Positions 23,567 to 30,439 of a DNA stretch of 43,867 nt are shown here, piece after piece. Each line of letters opens with the position of its first letter. Positions within the stretch are counted from its first letter, which is position 1. The stretch is taken from assembly GCF_001509485.1 (NCBI RefSeq), contig NZ_LLZI01000247.1, positions 1 to 43,867 of the forward strand, given 5' to 3'. A model generated the notes under the pieces. That model searched no databases. It worked only from the letters and a program-made list of their open reading frames with translations, and was not told the origin of the DNA. The stretch is from Streptomyces sp. NRRL F-4489 (lineage in GTDB: Bacteria; Actinomycetota; Actinomycetes; Streptomycetales; Streptomycetaceae). The position numbers and the translations under genes are program-made.

Positions 23567-24405
23567 CGCTCGGCTCGCCTCACCATCCGGGCCGGGGCGC
23601 CCAGCCCGTCGATGAACCCGCTCACCTCTGTGAAGAACCTCGCCGGCTGTTCCAGTTCGATGAGCTCGCCCGCCTCCGCCAAGACGGTCAGCGCAGCGCC
23701 CGCGATGCCGTGCGCGAGCTCCTCCGACAGTGGAAGCGGCGTGCAGAAGTTGTGCTCGCCGCAGAGCACCAGGGTCGGCTGGGCGATCTCGCCGAGCCGT
23801 GCGAACGTATCGTGTGCCGCGATCATGTCGATCCGCGCCAGGCCGATCCTCCGGTCGTCGGGGTGGGCCGGGAGCGCGGCCGCGCGGTCGATCCACCGCA
23901 CGACGGCCTCGGGGTGCTCACGGGTGTACCGCGGACCGAACAGGAACAACGAGTAGCTGGACAGCAGATCGCGCCTGTCCCACTCGGCGGCGAGCCTGCG
24001 CCGCACCTCGAACTCACGGCTGGTGAAGGCGTCGAAGCGCGCGAAAGTGGAACTCAAGGTCAGCGAGCGCACCAGCCACGGACGTTCCAGCGCCATGTAT
24101 TGCGCGATGGCGCCACCCGTCGACGCGCCAACGACGTGCACCGGGCCGACGCCGAGTTCCTCGACGAGCGAGGCCATGTCGGCCGCGAGTTGCCGAGTGG
24201 TGTAGCCGTTGAGAGCCCGCGTTGTGCGCCCCGTCCCCCGCTGATCCGGCAGGATCACGTGGTACTTCCCGGCGAAGCGGGCGATCTGCGACCCCCAGCT
24301 CGCTCCCACCCCGCCCAGCCCGGAGAGCAGCAGAACCGGCGGGGCCTCCGGGTTCCCGTGGGTCTCGTAGTAGAGAGAAATGCCGTGCACGTTCAGGGTG
24401 CTCAT
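23563..24405 (-). CDS. Alpha/beta hydrolase (enol-lactonase/RutD-like)
   Basis: A 280-residue alpha/beta-hydrolase starting MSTLNVHGISLYYETHGNPE. It shows the oxyanion-hole strand LLLSGLGGVGASW, a PDQRGTGRT motif and the nucleophile elbow VVGASTGGA with Ser95. The layout recalls 3-oxoadipate enol-lactonases and RutD-like hydrolases, but the substrate is not determined. ATG 24405 has AAGGGA upstream; the long open frame above it contains only repeats. It is the first gene of a two-gene unit. Confidence 0.87.
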   Translation of the reverse strand: MSTLNVHGISLYYETHGNPEAPPVLLLSGLGGVGASWGSQIARFAGKYHVILPDQRGTGRTTRALNGYTTRQLAADMASLVEELGVGPVHVVGASTGGAIAQYMALERPWLVRSLTLSSTFARFDAFTSREFEVRRRLAAEWDRRDLLSSYSLFLFGPRYTREHPEAVVRWIDRAAALPAHPDDRRIGLARIDMIAAHDTFARLGEIAQPTLVLCGEHNFCTPLPLSEELAHGIAGAALTVLAEAGELIELEQPARFFTEVSGFIDGLGAPARMVRRAER

Positions 24406-24602
24406 GCCGCTGTCCCTTGCTTCTGGCGTGCAGTTCCTTGGGCATGAGGCAAGCACTCGTCCACCGGTAGGCCATCCCGGGACCGTCGGTTTGAGCAATA
24501 CGCGACAGTTACCCGCCGTTGATGGACAAGATTCGACACACAGTCTCTGCGCGGCCGTTGTCAAAGAGGGGAAACGCCACCCCCGTTCAAACCGTCTTCC
24601 TG

Positions 24603-24632
24603 CACGGCCACGGCCACGGCCACGGCCACGGC
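24603..24632. repeat. Hexamer tandem repeat CACGGC x5
   Basis: Five perfect consecutive copies, in an intergenic region. Confidence 0.9.
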
Positions 24633-24676
24633 TGCCTGCGCGGAGTCGACCGAGCCGCCGACCGGAACAACCACAC

Positions 24677-24697
24677 CAACGACCAACGACCAACGAC
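24677..24697. repeat. Heptamer tandem repeat CAACGAC x3
   Basis: Three perfect consecutive copies about 45 bases after the CACGGC array. Confidence 0.85.
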
Positions 24698-24799
24698 CGT
24701 CGACCCGGCCCGTAGTCACGGCAGGACTGCCGGACATCCTCCGCGGCAGCCCTGCGCGGTCGTCCCCGGAATCCGGCAACAGCCGTTTTCGCGTACGGC

Positions 24800-25645
24800 T
24801 TACGCAGCCCCCGTGGGCCCCTCCTGTGCGAGGGCCCGCAGGATCGTGTCGTCCCTACTGCCCGGGCGTGCGAAGTACACGTACAGCACGTGCCCTTCCG
24901 GGCCGGTGAGGGCGAACGTCTCGAAGCTGAGGGAGAGGACCCCGGCACCGTCGACGGCGAGGCGCTTCTCACCTGTGACGCGCTCGTAGACGTCGTGGGA
25001 GTCCCACAGAGCGCGGAACGTCCCACTGCGCTCGCGCAGGTCCGCCACGAACGCGTCGAGTTGCGCCGGCCGGGCCGCCGCGGTGGTACGCAGCCCCGCG
25101 ACGGCCTGGAAGCCGATCTCCTCCCAGTCCGGGTACACCTGCCGGGCCCGCGCGTCCAGGAACGTGAACTCGATCAGGTTGCGTCCCGGGCTCCACGCCG
25201 GATTGACGCGCGCCGCGAGAGCGGTGGCGGCCAGGACGTCTCGGCGCGGACCCACGACGAAGGCGGGCAGGTCGGCCCAGCGCTCCAGCAGCGCCAGCAC
25301 CCCCGGCCGTACGGCGCCGACCGCGGCGGTGTCGCCACCGCCGGCGGGGGTGAGGGACGGCGCGACGAGGGACCACAGGTAGGCCCGCTCCGTGTCGTCC
25401 AGGCGCAGTACGCGGGCCAGGGCTTCAAGGATCTCGCGCGAGGGACGCCGGTCGCGGCCCTGCTCGATACGGGCGTAGTAGGAAGGGCTGACACCGGCGA
25501 GCAGCGCCAGTTCCTCCCGGCGCAGACCCTTGACCCGTCGGCGTGTGTTGTCGATGACACCGGCGGAGGCGGCGTCGATCCGCTCCCGCCGGCTGCGCAG
25601 GAAGGAGCCGATCGGGTTGCTGTCTTGATGGTCGTCACGAGCCAT
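24800..25645 (-). CDS. XRE-family regulator with MmyB-like ligand-binding domain
   Basis: A 281-residue regulator. The N-terminal helix-turn-helix (about residues 10-75) includes RRRVKGLRREELALLAGVSP and YYARIEQGRDRRPS. The C-terminal half (about 105-270) reads as the MmyB-like ligand-binding domain, with NLIEFTFLDARARQVYPDWE and YVYFARPGS. In actinomycetes such regulators commonly sit beside a short-chain dehydrogenase gene that they control, and the divergent gene here is an SDR. ATG 25645 has a TAAAGT hexamer seven bases upstream and no good Shine-Dalgarno, suggesting a leaderless mRNA. Confidence 0.9.
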   Translation of the reverse strand: MARDDHQDSNPIGSFLRSRRERIDAASAGVIDNTRRRVKGLRREELALLAGVSPSYYARIEQGRDRRPSREILEALARVLRLDDTERAYLWSLVAPSLTPAGGGDTAAVGAVRPGVLALLERWADLPAFVVGPRRDVLAATALAARVNPAWSPGRNLIEFTFLDARARQVYPDWEEIGFQAVAGLRTTAAARPAQLDAFVADLRERSGTFRALWDSHDVYERVTGEKRLAVDGAGVLSLSFETFALTGPEGHVLYVYFARPGSRDDTILRALAQEGPTGAA

Positions 25646-25652
25646 CCGGCCG

Positions 25653-25658
25653 ACTTTA
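25653..25658 (-). promoter_or_regulatory. -10 hexamer of the MmyB-type regulator gene
   Basis: On the reverse strand TAAAGT is followed by seven bases and the ATG. It lies in the 156-base divergent region shared with the SDR gene, where the regulator's operator is most likely to be. Confidence 0.45.
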
Positions 25659-25801
25659 CCTCTCGCGGGGGAGCGCCCCGCGCCGAGTACGCCGTCCCGC
25701 CGCATGCCGTGCGCGTGCGGCGGTGGTGGTGAAACTGACCCTCCCGGGGCCACCCTCACAGGGGTGTGGCACCGATACCCGGGTCTTGTTGCACTGGAGG
25801 C

Positions 25802-26701
25802 ATGACACATCAAGCCACCGCCCCCGGCGAGGAGTTCGCCCCCACCACCGACGCGTCCGAGGAGACGCCGGTGTGGCTGATCACAGGGAGCTCCAGCGGC
25901 CTGGGACGTGCCCTGGCCGAGCACGCGCTCAGACGCGGTGACCGTGTCGCCGTCACCGCCCGCGACACGGCCGCCGTCGCCGACCTCGCCGCCGCCTACG
26001 GCCACCGCGCCCTCGCCCTGCGGCTGGACGTCACCGACCCCGCGTCGGTGACCGCCGCCGTCGAGGCGAGCGAGAAGGAGTTCGGACGCATCGACGTCCT
26101 GGTCAACAACGCCGGATACGGATATCTCGCCGCGATCGAGGAAGGCGAGGACACGGCGGTACGAGCCTTGTACGACACCAATGTGCACGGCGTGGTAACC
26201 GTCCTGAAGGCAGTGCTGCCCGGCATGCGGGCCCGCCGTTCGGGGCGGATCGTGAACATCTCCTCGTTCGGCGGTCTCGCCGCCTTCGCCGCGACCGGCT
26301 ACTACCACGCCACCAAATTCGCCCTCGAAGGACTCTCCGAATCGCTGGCCGCGGAAGTCGCCCCGCTCGGCATCACGGTCACCATCGCCGAGCCCGGCGG
26401 CCTGCGCACCCAGTGGGCCGGGACCTCGATGCGGCAGTCCCCGATTCGCCTTGCGGACTACGAAGCGACCGCGGGCGCGCGCCGGGCCTCCACCCTGGCG
26501 GTCTCCGGCCGCCAGCCCGGTGACCCGGCGCGTGCCGCCGCCGCGATCGCCACCGCCGTGGACGCCACCGACCCGCCACTGCGGCTCCTCCTCGGTTCGG
26601 ATGCGCTGGCCGGCGCCCGCGCCCGCCAGGAGCGGACGCGGAAGGAGATCGACGCCAACGCATCACTGACCAGGAGCACGGACCTGGAGCAGACCTCATG
26701 A
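25802..26701 (+). CDS. Short-chain dehydrogenase/reductase
   Basis: A 299-residue classical SDR. It has the cofactor loop TGSSSGLG (residues 28-35), LDVTDPAS, the structural NNAG, the catalytic serine in IVNISSFGG and the YxxxK pair in GYYHATKFALEG, so it should be an active NAD(P)-dependent oxidoreductase. The substrate is unknown. The start is uncertain: ATG 25802 has GGAGG only one base away, while GTG 25871 has GAGGAG at ideal spacing and would begin right at the first Rossmann strand. The stop overlaps the next SDR gene (ATGA). Confidence 0.87.
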   Translation: MTHQATAPGEEFAPTTDASEETPVWLITGSSSGLGRALAEHALRRGDRVAVTARDTAAVADLAAAYGHRALALRLDVTDPASVTAAVEASEKEFGRIDVLVNNAGYGYLAAIEEGEDTAVRALYDTNVHGVVTVLKAVLPGMRARRSGRIVNISSFGGLAAFAATGYYHATKFALEGLSESLAAEVAPLGITVTIAEPGGLRTQWAGTSMRQSPIRLADYEATAGARRASTLAVSGRQPGDPARAAAAIATAVDATDPPLRLLLGSDALAGARARQERTRKEIDANASLTRSTDLEQTS

Positions 26702-27594
26702 GCCCGAACGACAACAAGGACTGCAACGAGCACGGCAACGACCACGGAAGCAAGAACGGCAACAAGAACGGAAACAAGAACGGAAACAAGAACGGCAACG
26801 ACCACCGCAACAAGAACGAAGGCGCGAACCATAACGGGAACGACCACGGGAACGAGAACGCGAACGCGGGCAGAAGCCGGAGCTTCTCCGAGCCCGCGGG
26901 GGCTTTCGTGGTGCTCGGCGCCGGACCAGGACTCGGAGCCGCCGCGGCACGCCGCTTCGGCCGCGAAGGACACCCCGTGGGCCTGATCGCACGCGACGCC
27001 CCGCGCCTGGAGCGGATCGCCGCCGGCCTCACCGGCGCACGCCCAGCGACCACGGGCCACGCGCCCGCTGACCGGCCGCCCGCCGCGCCTGTGCGCGTGG
27101 CCACCGCGACCGCCGACGTCACCGACGCGAAGGAACTCGCCGCCGCGCTCGCCACCTTGCGCGAGCGCCTCGGCCCCATCGAAGTGGTGCTGTTCAGCCC
27201 ACGACCGAGTCTGGAGTGGATCAAACCGGTGCTGGACACCACACCGTCGGACGTCGCCGACGCGCTGGCCCTCAGCGTCGTCGCCGCTACGGCGGCGGTG
27301 AGCGAGGTCGCGCCGGACATGTGCCGCCGCGGCCGCGGCACCCTGCTGTTCACCACCGGCGGCGCAGCCGTCCACCCTCACCGCGACCGCGCCGTGTCCG
27401 CCATCGCCTACGCCGCCGAGTCCGCCTACGTCCACATGCTCCACGAGGCCCTCGCCGACGACGGCGTGCACGCCGCCCAGCTCACCGTCGTCGGCCCCAT
27501 GGGCCCCGGCGCGCACCACGAACCCGACGCGGTGGCCGACGAGTTGTGGCGACTGCACACCCACCGCGACCAACCCCTGGTCGTCCTGCGCTGA
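26698..27594 (+). CDS. SDR-like protein with Asn/Lys/Gly-rich N-terminal repeats
   Basis: A 298-residue protein. Residues 1-60 are an extremely polar tract built on KNGN units, encoded by a 12-bp tandem repeat; the Rossmann domain follows, starting FVVLGAGPGLGAAAARRFGR. Further on, TLLFTTGGAAV keeps the central strand, but the usual YxxxK is not evident: AIAYAAESAY has no Lys at the expected place. It may therefore be a catalytically altered or non-catalytic SDR partner of the preceding protein, to which it is coupled by an ATGA overlap. The tract has lower GC content than its surroundings. Confidence 0.8.
   Translation: MSPNDNKDCNEHGNDHGSKNGNKNGNKNGNKNGNDHRNKNEGANHNGNDHGNENANAGRSRSFSEPAGAFVVLGAGPGLGAAAARRFGREGHPVGLIARDAPRLERIAAGLTGARPATTGHAPADRPPAAPVRVATATADVTDAKELAAALATLRERLGPIEVVLFSPRPSLEWIKPVLDTTPSDVADALALSVVAATAAVSEVAPDMCRRGRGTLLFTTGGAAVHPHRDRAVSAIAYAAESAYVHMLHEALADDGVHAAQLTVVGPMGPGAHHEPDAVADELWRLHTHRDQPLVVLR
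26752..26799 (+). repeat. 12-bp in-frame tandem repeat x4
   Basis: AAGAACGGMAAC is repeated four times and encodes Lys-Asn-Gly-Asn within the second SDR gene. Because the period is a multiple of three, changes in copy number would keep the frame. Confidence 0.9.
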
Positions 27595-27669
27595 CCGGGA
27601 CCGCCCCGCGGGACCGCCGGGTCCACCCACCCTCGACCACCGCTCCGCCCGGACAGGACCCACATCGGG

Positions 27670-27737
27670 GCGACCAAACCCTCAAGGTGACCAAACCCTC
27701 CGGGCGACGAAACCTTCCGCGCGACGAAACCCTCTGG
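27670..27737. repeat. 17-bp tandem repeat, four perfect periods
   Basis: Four contiguous 17-base units begin at 27670, 27687, 27704 and 27721. The consensus is GYGACSAAACCYTC followed by three variable bases. The period breaks any reading frame, so it is not a coding repeat. It lies 75 bases downstream of the second SDR gene. Confidence 0.92.
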
Positions 27738-28214
27738 GCCGCGCCCGGCAGCCCTCTGTGCAGGCCGGCACCGACTCCCGCGTCTCGCTCCGCGCGGACC
27801 GGCGAGCACGCCGCTCATGCAATCCGACCACCCCGTCCGACCGGCGGCGAGCAGTTACCCGCGGAGACCGGGGCGCCGCTGTCCCGCGGATCGTGTCACC
27901 GCGCCGATGAACACGGAGGTCGGAGAGCCGTCTGTGGCTAATGCTCCACGGCCCCCTTCGCCGAGGCAGCGCCCCGATCCGGTGATGGGGGAATTTCGGT
28001 AGGTCCTCAGGGCCAGACCGCGCTTCTCCAGGACTGACCGAAGCCGTATGACGACCGCCAGGTGGGACAGTCACGGCATCGGAAGCAGCCCCGCTGATCT
28101 CGAAGCATGGCGCAGGCGTCCTTGACGCTCCTGGCCTCCGGGAGCCCGCCCGCTGAATCGAAACACCCCCTTGACCCGAACTTCTCTCGGCCTCGGCCGC
28201 CGTGACGTGTGTGC

Positions 28215-28272
28215 GATGACGCGCCATGGCGAGTGCGTGACTATCTTGGAGCAGGCGGTGAAGCGGCCCTGA
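28215..28272 (+). pseudogene. Relic of the RNA methyltransferase C-terminus
   Basis: The frame reads MTRHGECVTILEQAVKRP and a stop, matching MTHHVECVVILERAAKGA and a stop at the end of the intact methyltransferase gene (21795-21848). Nothing upstream of 28215 resembles the rest of that gene. Confidence 0.7.
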
Positions 28273-28391
28273 CCTGCGGTTTTGTGCGTACGCATGAGGT
28301 GCGCTGCGGGCGTTACGGGCAACATCTTGACGCTGAAATGACGCTCGCGGAGGCGCCTTGACGCTTATGTGACGCTCGTTTTAATGGGGTG
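28215..28391 (+). repeat. Direct repeat copy B
   Basis: Partner of 21791-21968, 177 bases long, same orientation. The central stretch with repeated TGACGCT units is nearly identical, while the part just after the stop codon is most diverged. It ends about 30 bases before the stop of the reverse-strand TetR gene. Confidence 0.85.
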
Positions 28392-28423
28392 GCGAGTGCC
28401 CGGCCGCCTCCTCCCCCTCCCCG

Positions 28424-29077
28424 TCAGCGAATCTCAGCCTCGATGCGGGCAAGTTGCGCGGCGACGAGTTCTTCGAACGCGGCGTGGCGGTCTGCTCCGA
28501 GGGGGCGGATGTCGCGGGCGTAGCGGGCCAGGGCGGGGAAGCGTTCGGGGTCGGCGCCGAGTACGGCGACGCGGAACTGCTCCATGCCCTGGTCGTACTC
28601 CTTGGGCGTGAGGGCGCTGATACCGGCCTCGGAGGCGATCAGCGCGGCGAGGAGGATCACGATGCGGTGGTAGCGCGCCGGCACGTCCTCGTCGGGCAGG
28701 CCGGACGCGCGCAGGGCCTGCAGCAACTCCTCCATCACCAACCGGGAGCCGGTGCCGCCGGACGCGTAGCGCCCCCAGATCGCGGCGAGTTGGGGCTGTT
28801 CGCCGAACGCCTCGCGCAGGCGCAGGGCCAGGGCGGTGATGCGCTGCTTCCAGTCGCCCTCGGGGCGGTAGCCGTCCATGGCGGCCAGCAGGACGCGGTC
28901 GGCGACCGCGCGCAGGAGTTCGGTCTTGTTGCGGAAGTGCCGGTAGAGGCTGGAGGAGTCGGTCCCGAGGGTCGCGGCGAGCTTGCGGACGCTGAACGAC
29001 TCGGCGTCGCTCGTGCGCAGCAGTTCCGCCGCCGTGTCCAGGATCTCCTCGGTCGACCATCGCCTTCGGCCAGTCAT
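28424..29077 (-). CDS. TetR-family transcriptional regulator
   Basis: A 217-residue regulator. The N-terminal helix-turn-helix (about residues 8-55) includes STEEILDTAAELL and the recognition region FSVRKLAATLGTDSSSLYRH FRNKTEL. The C-terminal ligand-binding part is all-helical and of TetR_C type. ATG 29077 has GAGGGG upstream. It is divergent from an esterase gene, and the 161 bases between them carry a perfect 19-bp palindrome and phased repeats, so the esterase is the likely target, together with autoregulation. The inducer is unknown. Confidence 0.92.
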   Translation of the reverse strand: MTGRRRWSTEEILDTAAELLRTSDAESFSVRKLAATLGTDSSSLYRHFRNKTELLRAVADRVLLAAMDGYRPEGDWKQRITALALRLREAFGEQPQLAAIWGRYASGGTGSRLVMEELLQALRASGLPDEDVPARYHRIVILLAALIASEAGISALTPKEYDQGMEQFRVAVLGADPERFPALARYARDIRPLGADRHAAFEELVAAQLARIEAEIR

Positions 29078-29107
29078 CTCGCCCCTCTCGCTCCGGGCTC
29101 AGCCTAA

Positions 29108-29165
29108 CGTATGCGCTCGCCTATGCGTTTGGCGATGCACTTGTCGATGCACGCGGTGCGTGCAT
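29108..29165. promoter_or_regulatory. Operator cluster: phased ATGC repeats and 19-bp palindrome
   Basis: ATGC recurs at 29111, 29123, 29135 and 29147, exactly every 12 bases. The last repeat opens a perfect palindrome, ATGCACGC-GGT-GCGTGCAT (29147-29165). It lies between divergent tetR and esterase genes and overlaps the likely esterase promoter, as expected for a TetR operator. Confidence 0.7.
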
Positions 29166-29170
29166 ACTGA
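29141..29170 (+). promoter_or_regulatory. Likely esterase promoter
   Basis: TTGTCG (29141-29146), an 18-base spacer and TACTGA (29165-29170). The spacer coincides with the 19-bp palindrome, so regulator binding would block the polymerase. Confidence 0.5.
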
Positions 29171-29238
29171 TGGCGGCGCGCGTCCGGCCACAACGGGCCA
29201 CCGCACACCGGCATCCGGCCGGGAGGGGAGAAGGACAC

Positions 29239-30267
29239 ATGAGCGAGACCACGACCACGACCACGACCACTGCCGCGGCGCGGCCACCGGAGCCGGACTT
29301 CACGGCGATCACGCCGGAGGAACTGCGCGCCTACCGCGACGCGGAGAACCGCTTCCGGGCCTCCGTCGCGGCGCGGGCGATCCTCGGGGAGCCGGACACC
29401 GGCGCCGCGATCGCCTGGCAGGAGATCGCGCTGCCCGGCCGCGACCTACCGGTCCGGGTCTACCGGCCGGCCCCCACGGGAGACGCGGCAGCCGCGGCCC
29501 GGACCGCCCTGCCCCTCGTGGTCCACGTCCACGGAGGCGGCTTCGTGGGCACGGCGGTGCAGTGCGACTGGACCAACAGCCACCTCGCCGCGGCACTGCC
29601 CGCCCTCGTCGTCTCGGTCGAACACCGCCTCCTCGCCCCCGGCAGCCCGCTCGCGTACGCCGCCGACGACGGCTGGGACGTACTCCGGCACGTGGTGCGG
29701 CACGCCGAGCGGTGGGGCGCCGACCCGGCGCGCGCGGCCGTCTTCGGTGAGAGCTGCGGCGCGCTGATCGCCGCGCTGACGGCCATCCGCGCCAGGGACG
29801 CCGGCCTGGAGCTCACGGCTCAGGTGCTGGTCAACCCGGCGGTCGACGTGACCGGGACGATGTTCGACTACCCCTCGATGGCCGAGTACGCGTACAGCCC
29901 GACCCGGGCCCGGCCGCAACTGCGGTTCGTCCAGCGGCTCGCCGTCCCGCCGGGGGCCGACGCCCGAGCCCTCTCACCGCTGTACGCGGACGACCTGAGC
30001 GGCCTCGCCCCGGCGCTCGTGGTGGTGCCCACCCGCGACGCGCTCGCCGACCACGGCCGCCGCTACGCCGAGCGGCTGCGCGAGGCGGGCACCCCGGTGC
30101 GGCTCTCCGAATACCCGGGAGCCAGGCACACGTTCCTCACCTTGCCCGGCGTGGAACCGCAGGCCGAGGCCGCCCGGGCGGAGATCGCCGCGTTCCTCGG
30201 CGCGGCGTTGGGGGGGGGGGTGACGACCGTGGCGGGGTGCACGGGCGATTTCCGGACAGTGGCATGA
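29239..30267 (+). CDS. HSL-family alpha/beta hydrolase (esterase)
   Basis: A 342-residue esterase of the hormone-sensitive-lipase family. It has the oxyanion motif VVHVHGGGF (residues 94-102), the nucleophile elbow FGESCG with Ser172, and the acid and histidine in VVPTRDALADH and YPGARHTFL. The N-terminus carries eight threonines from an ACCACG repeat. Near the 3' end an 11-base G run shifts the tail into VTTVAGCTGDFRTVA; one G fewer would stop at a TGA just after the run. ATG 29239 has GGAGAAGG upstream. It is divergent from the TetR gene. Confidence 0.9.
   Translation: MSETTTTTTTTAAARPPEPDFTAITPEELRAYRDAENRFRASVAARAILGEPDTGAAIAWQEIALPGRDLPVRVYRPAPTGDAAAAARTALPLVVHVHGGGFVGTAVQCDWTNSHLAAALPALVVSVEHRLLAPGSPLAYAADDGWDVLRHVVRHAERWGADPARAAVFGESCGALIAALTAIRARDAGLELTAQVLVNPAVDVTGTMFDYPSMAEYAYSPTRARPQLRFVQRLAVPPGADARALSPLYADDLSGLAPALVVVPTRDALADHGRRYAERLREAGTPVRLSEYPGARHTFLTLPGVEPQAEAARAEIAAFLGAALGGGVTTVAGCTGDFRTVA
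29248..29271 (+). repeat. Hexamer tandem repeat ACCACG x4 (Thr tract)
   Basis: Four in-frame ACCACG units, the last ending in T, encode eight threonines at the esterase N-terminus. Confidence 0.9.
30210..30220 (+). repeat. G11 homopolymer at esterase 3' end
   Basis: Eleven consecutive G bases inside codons 324-328. Loss of one G would end the protein at TGA immediately after the run. It is prone to slippage in replication and in sequencing. Confidence 0.85.
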
Positions 30268-30439
30268 CGTTTGGGCGGCGCGTCCGACGTCTGTCCTGAT
30301 GGGGAGTCACGAGGCCCGGGCCGGCGCACCGCCGCTGGCCGTGCGCCCCGTTGGCCGAGTCGCGCCCTACCCGGCGTGCCCCCGGGTCTGCTCCCATGGC
30401 GGGGGGAGCGGGGTCGAAATCCAGCGGTTGGGGGGCGCT

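Larger units (their letters stand above)
24406..24799. other. Repeat-bearing intergenic region
   Basis: No supported gene in 394 bases. It holds the CACGGC (24603-24632) and CAACGAC (24677-24697) tandem arrays. Frames through them give His-Gly repeats that I regard as artefacts. The hydrolase promoter should lie at its left end and the regulator's transcript ends at its right. Confidence 0.6.
21791..28391. mobile_element. Candidate genomic island bounded by imperfect direct repeats
   Basis: The segment is bracketed by two same-orientation copies of about 178 bases. It contains a decayed transposase, metabolic and regulatory accessory genes and most of the tandem repeats in the window, whereas the DNA to its left is conserved core. 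I see no integrase or intact recombinase. The copies differ at roughly a quarter of positions, so this is an old or complex event. An alternative is a decayed duplication of the methyltransferase gene. Confidence 0.5.
27595..28423. other. 829-base non-coding region with tandem repeats and repeat copy B
   Basis: I find no supported gene. Contents in order: four 17-bp tandem repeats (27670-27737), about 480 bases of ordinary-looking sequence with only unsupported short frames, and copy B of the island-flanking repeat (28215-28391). The right end follows the stop of the reverse-strand TetR gene. Confidence 0.6.

Noticed and set aside
24519..24989. Open frame with a HGHGHGHGHG metal-binding-like run
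   Set aside because: The run is the CACGGC tandem repeat read in frame. The rest is low in complexity, overlaps the regulator gene and has no ribosome binding site.
27670..27737. CRISPR array
   Set aside because: Units are contiguous 17-mers without spacers and there are no cas genes.
27682..28227. 181-codon reverse-strand frame in the large non-coding gap
   Set aside because: It begins in a repeat flank, is Arg/Pro/Ser-rich, has no ribosome binding site and matches no family I recognise.
30299..30439. N-terminal extension of the QatB-like protein from ATG 30299
   Set aside because: The extra residues are Pro/Gly/Arg-rich with no conserved look, and no Shine-Dalgarno precedes that ATG.
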